DNA from: CAZNSX01 sp964575845 | GTDB taxonomy: Bacteria; UBA8248; CAZNSX01 | Length of the DNA stretch: 64,000 nt | NCBI GenBank assembly: GCA_964575845.1 | Contig: CAZNSX010000002.1 | Coordinates: 496,001 to 560,000, forward strand | Direction of reading: 5' to 3' | Shown: one piece after another, positions 17,493 to 26,732 of the stretch | Layout: each line of letters starts with the position of its first letter | How positions within the stretch are numbered: position 1 is the first letter of the stretch | Program-made: the position numbers and the translations under genes | The notes under the pieces: generated by a model | Told to the model about the DNA's origin: nothing | Databases searched by the model: none | What the model saw: the letters and a program-made list of their open reading frames with translations, nothing else

Positions 17493-18415
17493 GAGAAACC
17501 GAATTCGGGGAGGTATTCAGAGGCCTAAATTTCGAGGTTCGCTTCGGGGAGCCCCTTGCCGCATATACCACCTTCGGCATCGGAGGAAGGGCCGACGTCA
17601 TGCTTTTTCCGAGAAACCTTGAGGATCTGGAGGACGCGCACCGACGCTTGCGGCCTCTCAGTCTCCCTCTCTTCATAATGGGCGCCGGGAGCAATCTTCT
17701 GGTGAGCGATGGCGGGTTCCGGGGAGCGGTCATAAGTACCCGCCGGGGTTTCAACGGTCTCTTCTTTCGGGAAGGAGGGAGGGAGATTGAGGCGGGGGGC
17801 GGCCGCATGCTCTCGGCGCTCCTGGAGGCTGCGGCCTCCCGGGGCCTCAGGGGCCTTGAGTGCATCGCAGGCATCCCGGGCACCGTGGGGGGGGCCGTGG
17901 CGATGAATGCGGGGGAGGCCGAGCGGGGGATAGGGGAGTTCATAAGGAGAATCCAGTGGCTTCCTCTCGATAACGGAGGCGAACGGCAGCTTGCCCGTGA
18001 GGAGGCTTCTTTCGCATACCGCAAGACGCAATTCCCGGGGGAAGGAGTTGTCCTGGGAGCCACTTTCGAGCTTGAAGGGGGAACGGAGGCTGAGGCCAGG
18101 GCGGCTCTGATGGAGAAGCTCTCCCGCCGACGCCGAGCCCAACCTCTCACGGAGAGAAGCGCCGGCTCCATCTTCAAGAACCCGCCGGGAGAGAGTGCGG
18201 GGCGCCTAATTGAAGAGGCCGGCCTCAAAGGCTCTGGGGAGGGGGGAGCCGTCATCTCGGAGAAGCACGCCAACTTCATCGTCAACCGCGGGAGGGCCAC
18301 CGCGCTGGATGTCCTAAAGCTCATCCGGCTCGTGCGGGAGAGAGTGGCCGAGAAGCGGGGAGTTTGGCTTGAACTGGAAATCTGCCTCGTGGGTATGACG
18401 GAGGGGGAGCTTTGA
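17489..18415 (+). CDS. murB: UDP-N-acetylenolpyruvoylglucosamine reductase MurB
   Basis: A 308-residue FAD-dependent reductase making UDP-MurNAc. The FAD-binding region shows AAYTTFGIGGRADV, MGAGSNLLVSDGGFRG, LECIAGIPGTVGGAVAMNAG and the substrate-binding FAYRKTQFP. The catalytic Ser region is ERSAGSIFKNPPGESAGRLIEEAGLKG. The GSIFKNP pattern and length fit type II (short) MurB. GTG 17489 overlaps the murC stop. Unlike many proteobacterial clusters, no ddl gene follows; ftsQ starts directly. Confidence 0.95.
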   Translation: MRETEFGEVFRGLNFEVRFGEPLAAYTTFGIGGRADVMLFPRNLEDLEDAHRRLRPLSLPLFIMGAGSNLLVSDGGFRGAVISTRRGFNGLFFREGGREIEAGGGRMLSALLEAAASRGLRGLECIAGIPGTVGGAVAMNAGEAERGIGEFIRRIQWLPLDNGGERQLAREEASFAYRKTQFPGEGVVLGATFELEGGTEAEARAALMEKLSRRRRAQPLTERSAGSIFKNPPGESAGRLIEEAGLKGSGEGGAVISEKHANFIVNRGRATALDVLKLIRLVRERVAEKRGVWLELEICLVGMTEGEL

Positions 18416-19257
18416 GCGCGGTTGCCGTTGGGGCCCGTTTAGGGCAGAAAAGCAGTTCTCAGTGCAAAGGAGAGACATCCCGAAGGGCTGGTAGAGGCTC
18501 ATTCCTCCGGTTCCTCCTTCTGATGACGGCCCTTGCAGGATGTTTTTTCTTTGCCAGATGGGCGCTCAATCATGTGGCTGCCTTGAAGCTCTTTCCTCTG
18601 GAAAGGGTGGTTTTCTCTGGAAACAAAAGGCTTAGTCCGGAAACTCTCTTTCGGCTCTCAGGGGTTAGGCAGGGGGAGGACCTTTTCGCAATTTCTCTCC
18701 CCCAATTGAGGGCTCACCTCGAAGAGCATCCCTTAGTGAAGCGGGCTCACGTTCAGAGACTGTTCCCGCAAACACTGAGGATTGAGGTAAAGGAAAGGAA
18801 GGGGGTGGCCTTGGTGAAGCTCTCGCGCTTTTATCTCGTTGATGAGGAGGGGGTCATCCTTGAACCATGGGAAGAAGGCGCTCATCGAGGCGAGCCGCTT
18901 CCTCGAATCGAGGGCCTGACCATCAAGGGAGCTCGCCCAGGGGAGAGGCTTAATGACCCCTCCTTCAATCGGGCTCTCAAGGCGGCCCGCCTTCTCTCAC
19001 TCATACCACCTCTTTCCGAAAAAGAGGTAAGCGTTGAGCTCGGCCCAGAAGCACGTCTCAGGGCACGGGCCTTGGGAGGGCGCCTTTTCATGGAGCTGGG
19101 AGATGGGCCCGTGGAGGCCAAGCTCGAGCGGCTTGAAGCCGTCCTTCCCGATATATTGAAAAAAAGGGGCCGAGACCGGGAGGTTTGGCTCGACCTCTCC
19201 TTCGAAGGCAGGATAATCCTGAGGCCGCCCGAGAAAGGAGGTGAGAGGGGGCCGTGA
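18412..19257 (+). CDS. ftsQ: Cell division protein FtsQ/DivIB
   Basis: A 281-residue bitopic membrane protein: a basic cytoplasmic tail of about 35 residues, one transmembrane segment (LLLMTALAGCFFFARWAL), a POTRA domain opening with FPLERVVFSGNKRLSPETLF, and the FtsQ beta domain with QRLFPQTLRIEVKERKGVAL and YLVDEEGVIL. It links the divisome core to FtsL/FtsB and controls septal synthesis. The likely start is TTG 18412, which overlaps the murB stop; downstream alternatives lack a better ribosome site. The stop overlaps ftsA. Confidence 0.9.
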   Translation: MSAVAVGARLGQKSSSQCKGETSRRAGRGSFLRFLLLMTALAGCFFFARWALNHVAALKLFPLERVVFSGNKRLSPETLFRLSGVRQGEDLFAISLPQLRAHLEEHPLVKRAHVQRLFPQTLRIEVKERKGVALVKLSRFYLVDEEGVILEPWEEGAHRGEPLPRIEGLTIKGARPGERLNDPSFNRALKAARLLSLIPPLSEKEVSVELGPEARLRARALGGRLFMELGDGPVEAKLERLEAVLPDILKKRGRDREVWLDLSFEGRIILRPPEKGGERGP

Positions 19258-20489
19258 AAAAAGGAAATATTGTCGTCGGATTGGACATAGGCACAACCAA
19301 GATCTGCGCTATCGTGGCGGAGATATCTGATGACGGGGTGCCGGAGATTATCGGCGTGGGAAAGCATCCCTCCCGCGGTTTGAACAAGGGGGTCGTGGTC
19401 AACATCGATAGCACGGTGGAGAGCGTGAAAGCTGCCGTGGAGGAAGCCGAGCACATGGCCGGGGTGGATATACACTCGGTCTACGTGGGTATCGCCGGAG
19501 GCCACATCCGGGGCTTCAACAGTCACGGCATCGTGGCCATAAAAACCAGGGAGGTCAGCCAGGGCGATATAGATCGGGTCGTAGATGCCGCCAAGGCCGT
19601 CAACATGCCCCTGGACCACGAGGTCATCCATGTGCTGCCCCAGGAGTTCATCATCGATGAGCAGGATGGAATCACCGCGCCCATGGGCATGTGCGGAGTG
19701 CGGCTTGAAGGCAAGGTTCACATCGTGACGGGAGCGGTGAACTCGGCCCAGAACATCGTCAAGAGTGTGAACCGCGCGGGCCTGGACGTGGACGATTTCG
19801 TCCTTGAGCCACTGGCTTCAAGCCTGGCCACCTTGACCGAGGATGAGAAAGAGCTGGGGGTGAGTCTCCTGGATATGGGCGGCGGCACCACAGATATCGC
19901 CGTCTTCGCCGGGGGGGGCATACGCCACACCAGCGTCCTCACCCTGGGAGGGAATCACATAACCAACGACATTGCGATCGGTCTCAGGACCCCTCAGCAT
20001 GAGGCGGAGAAGATAAAAAAAAGGTGGGGCTGCGCCCTGGGGGCTCTCGGGGGAGATGGTGATGACTGCCTGGAGGTATCCAGTGTGGGCGACCGGGGGC
20101 CGCGGGTTCTCTCCAGGCACACCTTGGTGGAGATCATCGAGCCCCGAGTGGAGGAGATATTCCGGCTCGCGAAGCGGGAGATCCAGAAAAGCGGCTTGCT
20201 GGATTTTATCGTCTCTGGGGTGGTCATCACCGGAGGAAGTACCCTCATGAAAGGGATGCCCGAGGTGGCTGAGCAGGTGTTTGACCTTCCCGTGCGCCGG
20301 GGACTGCCCACTGGGATCGGGGGCCTCGTGGAGGTGGTGCGAAGCCCTATTTACTCCACAGGCGTGGGCCTAGTACTTTACGGCTGCCAGCAGAACGGAC
20401 GTGGGAGCCGTTTCAGAATACGCGACCGGAACCTCTTCAATAAGACTCTAGGGCGGATGAAGAACTGGTTTGGAGAGTTTTTCAACTGA
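19254..20489 (+). CDS. ftsA: Cell division protein FtsA
   Basis: A 411-residue actin-like ATPase that tethers FtsZ to the membrane. It opens with VVGLDIGTTKICAIVAEI (phosphate 1), and has VSLLDMGGGTTDIAVF (phosphate 2) and SGVVITGGSTLMKGMPE (adenosine motif). The extreme C-terminus, GRMKNWFGEFFN, is an amphipathic membrane-targeting helix as expected. GTG 19254 overlaps the ftsQ stop, and AAGGAGGTGAG lies just upstream. It precedes ftsZ by 14 bases. Confidence 0.96.
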   Translation: MKKGNIVVGLDIGTTKICAIVAEISDDGVPEIIGVGKHPSRGLNKGVVVNIDSTVESVKAAVEEAEHMAGVDIHSVYVGIAGGHIRGFNSHGIVAIKTREVSQGDIDRVVDAAKAVNMPLDHEVIHVLPQEFIIDEQDGITAPMGMCGVRLEGKVHIVTGAVNSAQNIVKSVNRAGLDVDDFVLEPLASSLATLTEDEKELGVSLLDMGGGTTDIAVFAGGGIRHTSVLTLGGNHITNDIAIGLRTPQHEAEKIKKRWGCALGALGGDGDDCLEVSSVGDRGPRVLSRHTLVEIIEPRVEEIFRLAKREIQKSGLLDFIVSGVVITGGSTLMKGMPEVAEQVFDLPVRRGLPTGIGGLVEVVRSPIYSTGVGLVLYGCQQNGRGSRFRIRDRNLFNKTLGRMKNWFGEFFN

Positions 20490-20503
20490 GAGGTCCAAAG
20501 CCT

Positions 20504-21703
20504 ATGCGAAAGCGGAATATGATAGAGACTCTTCCCGAAGGAGAGGAGCAGATGATATTTGAGCTTGCAGAAGACTCACCCCCGCGGGCGCGCCTTACAG
20601 TCATAGGGGTCGGAGGCGGAGGCGGTAACGCCGTCAACAACATGATCGCGGCCGGGATGGAAGGGGTTAGGTTCGTGGCTGCCAATACTGACCTTCAAGT
20701 CCTGGACCGCTCCAAGGCTCCCCGGAAGATCCAGCTGGGAGTTGAGCTCACCAGAGGGCTGGGGGTAGGTGGGGACCCGGAGCTCGGCCGCAAAGCTGCT
20801 CTCGAGGACACAGATCAGGTATCCGAGGTGGTGGCGGGCTCCGATATGGTCTTCGTCACAGCGGGCATGGGTGGGGGGACCGGGACAGGAGCAGCGCCCG
20901 TTGTAGCTCGCATCGCCAAGGAGGCGGGCGCCCTCACTGTCGGCGTTGTGACCAAGCCTTTTCCCTTTGAGGGGAAGCGCCGTATGTTGCAGGCCGAGGC
21001 CGGAATCGACGAACTCCGGGAAGCGGTGCACACCCTCATCACCATCCCGAACCAGAGACTCTTGGCTCTAGTGGGGAAGAAAACGCCCCTCAGGGATGCA
21101 TTCCGGGTTGCCGATGACGTGCTGAAACAGGCCGTGCGGGGTATCTCAGACCTCATCATGGTGCCGGGTCTTATCAACCTGGACTTTGCCGATGTCAGGG
21201 CCATCATGGGTGAAATGGGCGGCATGGCCCTCATGGGAGGCGGAACCGGTCACGGGGAGAACCGGGCCGTGGAGGCCGCCCAGAACGCTATCTCAAGCCC
21301 CCTTCTGGAGGAGTCTTCCATTCAGGGTGCCAGGGGCGTGCTGATAAATATTACCGGAGGGCCCGACCTATCGCTACATGAGGTTGATGATGCCTCAAGC
21401 CTCATTCATGAAGCAGCCCATGAAGACGCCAACATCATCTTCGGCTCAGTTATCGATGAGAGCTTGGAGGATGAGGTGAGGGTGACGGTCATCGCCACAG
21501 GCTTCAACGATGCCTATGACAAGAAGAGCGCCGAAACCCCGTCGCACCCCCAGACTATCAAGGAGAAGAACCTGGATAAGCCCGCCTTCATGCGAAAGAT
21601 GCCTATTCCACGTCGGAGTCCACCTAGGGAGGCCCTGGCCTACCAACTCGATGAAGAGCAAGAGTGGGATATTCCCACTTTCCTGCGAAAGCAGGCCGAC
21701 TGA
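20504..21703 (+). CDS. ftsZ: Cell division GTPase FtsZ
   Basis: A 399-residue tubulin homologue. It has ARLTVIGVGGGGGNAVNNMI at the N-terminus, the tubulin signature GMGGGTGTGAAPVVA, the T7 loop NLDFADVRAIM, then a short linker and the conserved C-terminal peptide DIPTFLRKQAD that binds FtsA and ZipA-like partners. Starts at 20504 or the in-frame ATG 20519 are both plausible. It is the last gene of the dcw run; a separate strong promoter follows. Confidence 0.97.
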   Translation: MRKRNMIETLPEGEEQMIFELAEDSPPRARLTVIGVGGGGGNAVNNMIAAGMEGVRFVAANTDLQVLDRSKAPRKIQLGVELTRGLGVGGDPELGRKAALEDTDQVSEVVAGSDMVFVTAGMGGGTGTGAAPVVARIAKEAGALTVGVVTKPFPFEGKRRMLQAEAGIDELREAVHTLITIPNQRLLALVGKKTPLRDAFRVADDVLKQAVRGISDLIMVPGLINLDFADVRAIMGEMGGMALMGGGTGHGENRAVEAAQNAISSPLLEESSIQGARGVLINITGGPDLSLHEVDDASSLIHEAAHEDANIIFGSVIDESLEDEVRVTVIATGFNDAYDKKSAETPSHPQTIKEKNLDKPAFMRKMPIPRRSPPREALAYQLDEEQEWDIPTFLRKQAD

Positions 21704-21740
21704 AGCCCCCCTTTCGAGTGGAGAGTCAGGAGGGCCTCGA

Positions 21741-21769
21741 TTGTCAGAGAGCTTAGGAAACCCTATAAT
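21741..21769 (+). promoter_or_regulatory. Sigma70-type promoter downstream of ftsZ
   Basis: TTGTCA at 21741-21746, a 17-base spacer and a perfect TATAAT at 21764-21769, followed by a very AT-rich start region. It would give the radical SAM / pgeF / yggS run its own transcription start near 21776, separate from the dcw promoter at 4691. Confidence 0.8.
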
Positions 21770-21810
21770 TATAATAATTAGTGGCATGGGGTGGCTCTCT
21801 TGTGGGGTGG

Positions 21811-23430
21811 ATGATTCGCATGGTTTTGAGGAGGTCCATAGCCCGGAAGGAACTGCTTCGCCAGGAAGTTTGGGTGGATGAAGGGGAGCCCGATCGTCCG
21901 GGCTGGCTCCGGGTGGCCCTGGCATTTCCCAGCACCTACTATGTGGGAATGTCAAACCTGGGCTTCCAGAAGGTCCTAGCCCTTTTCAGAGCCCAGAAGG
22001 GGGTGAGTTGCGAGAGGGTGTTCCTTCCTGAAGGAGGTGTAGGGCCGATAAGGTCCTTCGAAACTAACTCCCCGCTCAAACAATTCCACCTCTTAGCCTT
22101 TTCCGTCTCTTTTGAGATGGATTACCTGAATGTCGTACGCATCCTAGACCTGGCTGGGATACCCCCCAGGCGGGGGGATCGCACGCCGGGCCATCCCCTG
22201 GTCCTGGCGGGGGGTATTTGTCCCACATCCAACCCCGAGCCCCTCTCTCCTGTAGCCGACCTCATAGCCCTGGGCGAGGCGGAGGAGCTTTTGCCGGAGT
22301 TCCTGGAGGGTCTCAGAGAGCTAGACCTCGTACGGGCCCGCTGGCAGGCATTACGAGAATTTGCTCGCCTTCCCGGCATCTATGTTCCCGGAGGCTACGC
22401 CTGCGAGGAAGGGGTTGGGGAAGCTTGCAGGCTGGAGCCCCTTCCGGGCTATCCTGCCCGTGTCATCAGGCGTTTTCTTGCCGAGCTGGACCGGAGCCCC
22501 ACCCACTCGGTTGTCCTCACCGATTTGACCGAGTTCGGGGGGATGTTTCTCATTGAGGTGGGAAGGGGTTGCCCCATTGGCTGTCGTTTCTGTCTGGCCG
22601 GACATACATACCGTCCCTTCCGACAGCGGAGCCTTGAATCCCTTCTTTCGGATGCCGGGCTGGGACTGCGATTCAGGCGGAAGATCGGTCTCATGGGTAG
22701 TGCTCTTTCAGAACATCCTCACCTCTCGGACCTCTGCCGAGAGATCATCTCGCTGGGGGGGCTCCTTTCATTATCTTCCATGAGGGCCACCGCCATTGAC
22801 TGGAACATTCTTGAGAGCCTCAAGGCTAGCGGCTCAAGAGTGGTAACCTTGGCTGTTGAAGCTGCTACCGAAAGGCTCAGGAGAACTATAGGAAAGCCCC
22901 TCTCTGATGAACGGCTCTTCGGGGCTCTGGAGGATGTTCTCCGGGCCGGAATACCAAACCTTAAGCTCTATTTCATGGTGGGGCTTCCGGGCGAGAGTGA
23001 GGAGGATGTGGATGCTATTGTTTCTCTGGCCAAGCGGGTGAAACACCTTATGCTCAAGGTCTGCAGGGATAAGTCGCGCCTGGGGCTTCTCACCTTGAGT
23101 CTTAGCCCCTTTGTCCCTAAACCCTTCACTCCCTTCGAGCGGGAGCCGATGAACGGGTTGGATGTGCTCAGGGCGAAGCTCCGTCGAATAACCGCAGGCC
23201 TTAGGCGTGAATCGAATATCAGGGTCAATCATGAGGTTCCCAAATGGTCCCTCATCCAGGGAATCCTCTCTCGCGGGGACCGCAGGGTGGGGGAGGTCCT
23301 TCTTGAAGCTTATCGTCTTGGGGGGGACTGGCGGCGGGCCATGGCCCTCAAAAATCTCAATCCCGACCATTATGCGCTGAGACTTCGAGGGCCCGAGGAG
23401 AGACTCCCATGGGCCCACGTTGTGGTATGA
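21811..23430 (+). CDS. B12-binding-type radical SAM protein of unknown substrate
   Basis: About 539 residues. An N-terminal cobalamin-binding-like Rossmann region (LRVALAFPSTYYVGMSNLGF ... PLVLAGGICPTSNPEPLSP ... LIALGEAEELLPEFL) precedes a radical SAM core with the cluster motif C254-x3-C258-x2-C261 in GRGCPIGCRFCLAG. Later core motifs include VTLAVEAATERLRRTIGKPL and LKLYFMVGLPGESEEDVDAI. The family usually carries a second RSAM region and acts on unknown substrates. ATG 21811 follows GTGGGGTGG; GTG 21781 lies too near the predicted transcription start. Its place beside ftsZ and the ylm-like genes hints at an envelope or tRNA/translation link, which is only inference. Confidence 0.75.
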   Translation: MIRMVLRRSIARKELLRQEVWVDEGEPDRPGWLRVALAFPSTYYVGMSNLGFQKVLALFRAQKGVSCERVFLPEGGVGPIRSFETNSPLKQFHLLAFSVSFEMDYLNVVRILDLAGIPPRRGDRTPGHPLVLAGGICPTSNPEPLSPVADLIALGEAEELLPEFLEGLRELDLVRARWQALREFARLPGIYVPGGYACEEGVGEACRLEPLPGYPARVIRRFLAELDRSPTHSVVLTDLTEFGGMFLIEVGRGCPIGCRFCLAGHTYRPFRQRSLESLLSDAGLGLRFRRKIGLMGSALSEHPHLSDLCREIISLGGLLSLSSMRATAIDWNILESLKASGSRVVTLAVEAATERLRRTIGKPLSDERLFGALEDVLRAGIPNLKLYFMVGLPGESEEDVDAIVSLAKRVKHLMLKVCRDKSRLGLLTLSLSPFVPKPFTPFEREPMNGLDVLRAKLRRITAGLRRESNIRVNHEVPKWSLIQGILSRGDRRVGEVLLEAYRLGGDWRRAMALKNLNPDHYALRLRGPEERLPWAHVVV

Positions 23431-23433
23431 GTG

Positions 23434-24228
23434 ATGGAGGGGAGGGGCTCTCTCAAGCTGGTCCATTGCGGGCAGCTCGCCTACCTTGTCTCTCCAGAAC
23501 TTGAAGCCTTTTGCCCTTCTATCCATGCATTCAGCACCCGTCTGGGAGGGGTCAGCCGTGGCCCTTTCAGCAGCTTAAATCTTGGACTCACCCCTGGCGA
23601 GAGGTGGGAAAATGTCAATGAGAACCGAAGGAGGTTCTTTCGAGCGGTAGGGGTCGACAGCCTTAAGCCCGTCGGCCTCCGTCAAGTCCATGGGAACCGA
23701 GTGATCGAGGTCAGGAGGAGTGAGGAAGCAGGTGGGCGGCCGTTGGGGGATGGTCTCATGATGGAGGACCGAGGCCTGGCCCTAACCATATCTACGGCCG
23801 ACTGCTACCCCATAATTCTGGCGAGTGCCAGACCGCGGGCCCTGGCCCTCCTGCATGCAGGCCGCGAGGGAACGGCCCGGGGAATTCTCGCTGCGGCCGT
23901 TTTGGGCATGGAAAAGGCTTACGGTGTAAAGGCCGAGCAGCTCCTGGTCATCCTGGGACCCGGCATAGGGCCTTGCTGCTACAAGGTAGGGGAAGAGGTC
24001 GCCAGCGCATTCAGGGGTACGGCGGGAGCACTACGGCCGGGAGATGATGGGAAGTACTTCCTTGACCTTCCCCGTATCATCAGAAGCCAACTCCGTGAAG
24101 CAGGGGTTCGGGAAGATAGGATCATCCTTTCAGCAGTGTGCACCTGCTGTGAGAACGAGCTTTTTTTCTCACACAGGAGGGAGGGTCCCTTCACGGGGCG
24201 CCTCATGGCCGTTGCCGGGCTCCTCTGA
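23434..24228 (+). CDS. pgeF: Purine nucleoside phosphorylase / laccase-domain protein PgeF (YlmD, YfiH)
   Basis: About 264 residues. It has the full DUF152 pattern: HAFSTRLGGVSRGPFSSLNL, LRQVHGNRVI with a metal-binding His, LTISTADCYPIILA with the catalytic Cys, LLHAGREGTARGI with the second His, and GPGIGPCCYKVGEEV. Members act on adenosine/inosine nucleosides and have been linked to murein precursor proofreading (removal of UDP-MurNAc-L-Ser in E. coli). It starts at ATG 23434 or GTG 23431 directly after the previous stop. Position between ftsZ and yggS mirrors ylmD in Gram-positive bacteria. Confidence 0.9.
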   Translation: MEGRGSLKLVHCGQLAYLVSPELEAFCPSIHAFSTRLGGVSRGPFSSLNLGLTPGERWENVNENRRRFFRAVGVDSLKPVGLRQVHGNRVIEVRRSEEAGGRPLGDGLMMEDRGLALTISTADCYPIILASARPRALALLHAGREGTARGILAAAVLGMEKAYGVKAEQLLVILGPGIGPCCYKVGEEVASAFRGTAGALRPGDDGKYFLDLPRIIRSQLREAGVREDRIILSAVCTCCENELFFSHRREGPFTGRLMAVAGLL

Positions 24229-24295
24229 AGGCTCTTTTTCTGGAGAAATACCACACATGTAGTGTATACTAGACAATATTAGCCGATCCGGGACC

Positions 24296-24991
24296 ATGGA
24301 AGATATAATTCATAATTTTCAATCGGTTAGGGATAGGATAGCCAGGGCAGCAGCAAGAGTTGACAGAAACCCCGAAGAGATCTCTCTCGTCGCCGTCACA
24401 AAGGCGGTAGCCCTGCCTCGAATCGAGGAGGCCGTGCGGGAAGGTGTCACCGTTCTGGGGGAGAACCGGGTGCAGGAGGCCAGAAGAAAGGTTGAAAGCA
24501 TGGCGCCCGAGCTAGGACAGCAGGTAGAATGGCATCTGGTAGGAACCCTTCAGCGAAATAAGGCGAGGTACTGCTTTGGTCTTTTTCATATGATCCACTC
24601 ATTGGATAGCTTTCCCCTGGCCCAGGAGCTCTCAAAAAGGGGTGAAAAGGCCGGGCTGGACATCGAGGTACTGGTGCAGGTGAACCTCGCAGGAGAAGCA
24701 CAAAAGGGAGGCACCTCCAAAGGAGAGGCCATTGAACTCCTCAAGGAGGTATCCCGGATGCCACACCTGAAGCTCCGCGGCCTCATGACAGTGCCCCCAT
24801 TTTTGCCTGACCCCGAGGACTCTCGCCCTTACTTTCAGGAGCTCAGGGATCTGAGAGACAGAGCCCGGCGGGAGGGGCTTAATGAGGCGAGAGAGCTTTC
24901 GATGGGAATGACAGCCGACTTTGAGCAGGCGGTGGAGGAAGGGGCCACCATAGTACGGATAGGAACGGCCATCTTTGGGCCAAGACTCTGA
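24296..24991 (+). CDS. yggS: PLP homeostasis protein YggS/YlmE
   Basis: A 231-residue PLP-binding TIM-barrel protein that buffers pyridoxal phosphate and amino-acid pools. The PLP lysine lies in LVAVTKAVALPRIEEA; other motifs are LGENRVQEA, WHLVGTLQRNKAR, VNLAGEAQKGGTS, LRGLMTVPP and ELSMGMTADFEQAVEEGATIVRIGTAIFG. ATG 24296 follows a 67-base gap from pgeF that contains TATACT and TATT runs, possibly an internal promoter. Confidence 0.95.
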   Translation: MEDIIHNFQSVRDRIARAAARVDRNPEEISLVAVTKAVALPRIEEAVREGVTVLGENRVQEARRKVESMAPELGQQVEWHLVGTLQRNKARYCFGLFHMIHSLDSFPLAQELSKRGEKAGLDIEVLVQVNLAGEAQKGGTSKGEAIELLKEVSRMPHLKLRGLMTVPPFLPDPEDSRPYFQELRDLRDRARREGLNEARELSMGMTADFEQAVEEGATIVRIGTAIFGPRL

Positions 24992-24999
24992 GGGAAACC

Positions 25000-25842
25000 A
25001 TGCCCAAGGAAAAAAGCATACCGAGGCGCTCTATAGCTATCATCGGTGGCGGTTACATGGGAGAGGCCATAATAAGGGGGCTCGTTGTGTCCAAGTTTTC
25101 CACTCCAGGAGACATCGTCCTCTTTGATATTGACCCTGAGCGCCGCCAATTCCTCCAGAAAGAATATGGTGTTAAGGTTGCGGCCAGCGGCAGAGCCGCC
25201 GCCGCGGCTGCAACCTTGATTCTCTTGGCGGTGAAGCCCAACGATATGGCCAAGGCCATGGAGGAGATTGCCGAAGCAGTGGCGCCAGGAAAACTCACGG
25301 TGTGCGTGGCCGCCGGAGTTTCCACCTCATTTATCGAGAATTTCCTTGATGGACAGCCCCGGGTCGTGAGGGTCATGCCCAACGCACCGGCTCTCATCGG
25401 AAAGGGGGCCGCGGCTGTATGCGGTGGGCGCTTTGCCAAGCCGGAGGATGAGGCCTTTGTGATGGAAATGTTTGAATCCATGGGCAGGGTGGTGAAGGTG
25501 GAAGAAAAGCAGATGGACGCCGTCACCGGCCTCTCAGGGAGCGGACCGGCTTTCGCCATGGTAATAACAGAGGCTCTGGCTGATGGAGGCGTCAAGATGG
25601 GCCTACCTCGGGATGTCGCCCTGAAGCTGGCCGCCCAGACCCTTTTGGGAGCGGCCGAGATGGTCCTTCAGCTGGAGGAGCACCCGGCGAGCCTGAGGGA
25701 TCGGGTGACTTCTCCCGGAGGCACTACGATAGCGGGCCTTCATGCCATGGAAGTTGGCGGCATTAGAGGCGCGCTTATGGCAGCCGTAGAGGCTGCCACG
25801 AGGCGCTCCCAGGAGCTGGGACGGGGGGCGAAGGAGAGCTAA
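25000..25842 (+). CDS. proC: Pyrroline-5-carboxylate reductase ProC
   Basis: A 280-residue NAD(P)H-dependent enzyme for the last step of proline synthesis. It shows the Rossmann loop IIGGGYMGEAIIRGL, ILLAVKPNDM, RVMPNAPALIGKGAAAV, VTGLSGSGPAFAMVITEALADGGVKMGL and the signature LRDRVTSPGGTTIAGLHAME. It starts 8 bases after yggS. proC between ylmE and ylmG homologues is a common arrangement in proteobacteria. Confidence 0.96.
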   Translation: MPKEKSIPRRSIAIIGGGYMGEAIIRGLVVSKFSTPGDIVLFDIDPERRQFLQKEYGVKVAASGRAAAAAATLILLAVKPNDMAKAMEEIAEAVAPGKLTVCVAAGVSTSFIENFLDGQPRVVRVMPNAPALIGKGAAAVCGGRFAKPEDEAFVMEMFESMGRVVKVEEKQMDAVTGLSGSGPAFAMVITEALADGGVKMGLPRDVALKLAAQTLLGAAEMVLQLEEHPASLRDRVTSPGGTTIAGLHAMEVGGIRGALMAAVEAATRRSQELGRGAKES

Positions 25843-25863
25843 GCCCGAGGAGGGAGCGAGAGC

Positions 25864-26160
25864 TTGTTCGTGCTGGGGCGTTTGTTCGCTGGAATAGCAC
25901 AGGTCCTTAACATACTTCTCACCGTCTACATGTGGGTCATCATTATCAGAGCCCTAATATCCTGGGTGAACCCAGACCCTTTCAATCCCATAGTTCAGTT
26001 TCTTTACAGGATCACCGAGCCTGCGTTGGCTCCCATCCGGCGCAGGGTTCCATATATTGGGGGTATCGATATCTCACCTCTTGTGGCCATCCTCATCATC
26101 ATTTTCCTTCAGTCATTTTTCGTGGGCAGCCTTCATGATCTGGGCTCTAGCCTGCGTTGA
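25864..26160 (+). CDS. yggT: YggT family membrane protein (YlmG-like)
   Basis: A 98-residue protein with two hydrophobic segments (about residues 8-30 and 68-90) and the YggT signature ALISWVNPDPFNPIVQFLYRITEPALAPIRR, quoted here in part: RALISWVNPDPFNP and TEPALAPIRR. The family is linked to division-site and envelope or osmotic functions and, in plastids, to nucleoid and thylakoid organisation; the molecular role is unresolved. TTG 25864 follows GGAGGGAGCGAGAG. Confidence 0.88.
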   Translation: MFVLGRLFAGIAQVLNILLTVYMWVIIIRALISWVNPDPFNPIVQFLYRITEPALAPIRRRVPYIGGIDISPLVAILIIIFLQSFFVGSLHDLGSSLR

Positions 26161-26177
26161 GAGGGAGGTAGCATACG

Positions 26178-26732
26178 ATGAGGCTTACAGCCCGTGAGAT
26201 AAGACAGTCCCAGTTCAGCACTCGGTTTCGGGGCTACGACCGAGAAGAGGTGGAGACATTCCTCCAGCTAGTGGCTGCCGACATGGAAGAACTCCTTCGC
26301 GAACAGGAAAGGCTGCGGGAAGAGCTGAAGGCTAGGGGAAAGGAGCTGGAAAAACACCGCGGCGAAGAGGACTCCCTGAGGAAGACCATGCTGGCCCTCC
26401 AGGAGATGCGAGAGGAGTTGATGACCAAAGCCCAGGTGGAGATAGACCGAACCAAGGAGGAGGCCCAGCAGATCCGGGAGCAGGCCCTCAGGGAGGCGAA
26501 CCAGGCCAGCGATGAGCTCCGCCACCAAAGGGACGAAATCAAGCGGGAGCTGGAGGAGCTCTCCCGGCGGAAACAGCTCTTCACCGAAGAGCTGCGCTCC
26601 CTTCTGGAGGACCAGCTGAGGCTCCTTGAGGAGGCCGAGCCACAACCAGCGCCTCAGCAAGCTTCTGGGGGAGGGAAGGCGAAACCCTCTGACGGGGTTC
26701 TTGACTATGAGGCAGCTGAGGAGGAAACCTGA
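26178..26732 (+). CDS. divIVA: DivIVA-domain protein
   Basis: A 184-residue protein. The N-terminal DivIVA domain reads LTAREIRQSQFSTRFRGYD then EEVETFLQLVAADMEEL, followed by a long charged coiled coil (roughly residues 37-145, repeated EL/RE/KE heptads) and an acidic tail. DivIVA proteins recognise curved membranes and recruit polar or septal partners; Gram-negative homologues occur in deltaproteobacteria and relatives. ATG 26178 follows GAGGGAGG. It overlaps yggU at its 3' end. Confidence 0.88.
   Translation: MRLTAREIRQSQFSTRFRGYDREEVETFLQLVAADMEELLREQERLREELKARGKELEKHRGEEDSLRKTMLALQEMREELMTKAQVEIDRTKEEAQQIREQALREANQASDELRHQRDEIKRELEELSRRKQLFTEELRSLLEDQLRLLEEAEPQPAPQQASGGGKAKPSDGVLDYEAAEEET

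Noticed and set aside
17489..18415. A ddl gene between murB and ftsQ
   Set aside because: The murB stop overlaps the ftsQ start; no D-Ala-D-Ala ligase is present in the cluster.
24229..24295. Promoter in front of yggS
   Set aside because: TATACT and AATATT are seen but no -35 at a proper distance; left as a remark only.
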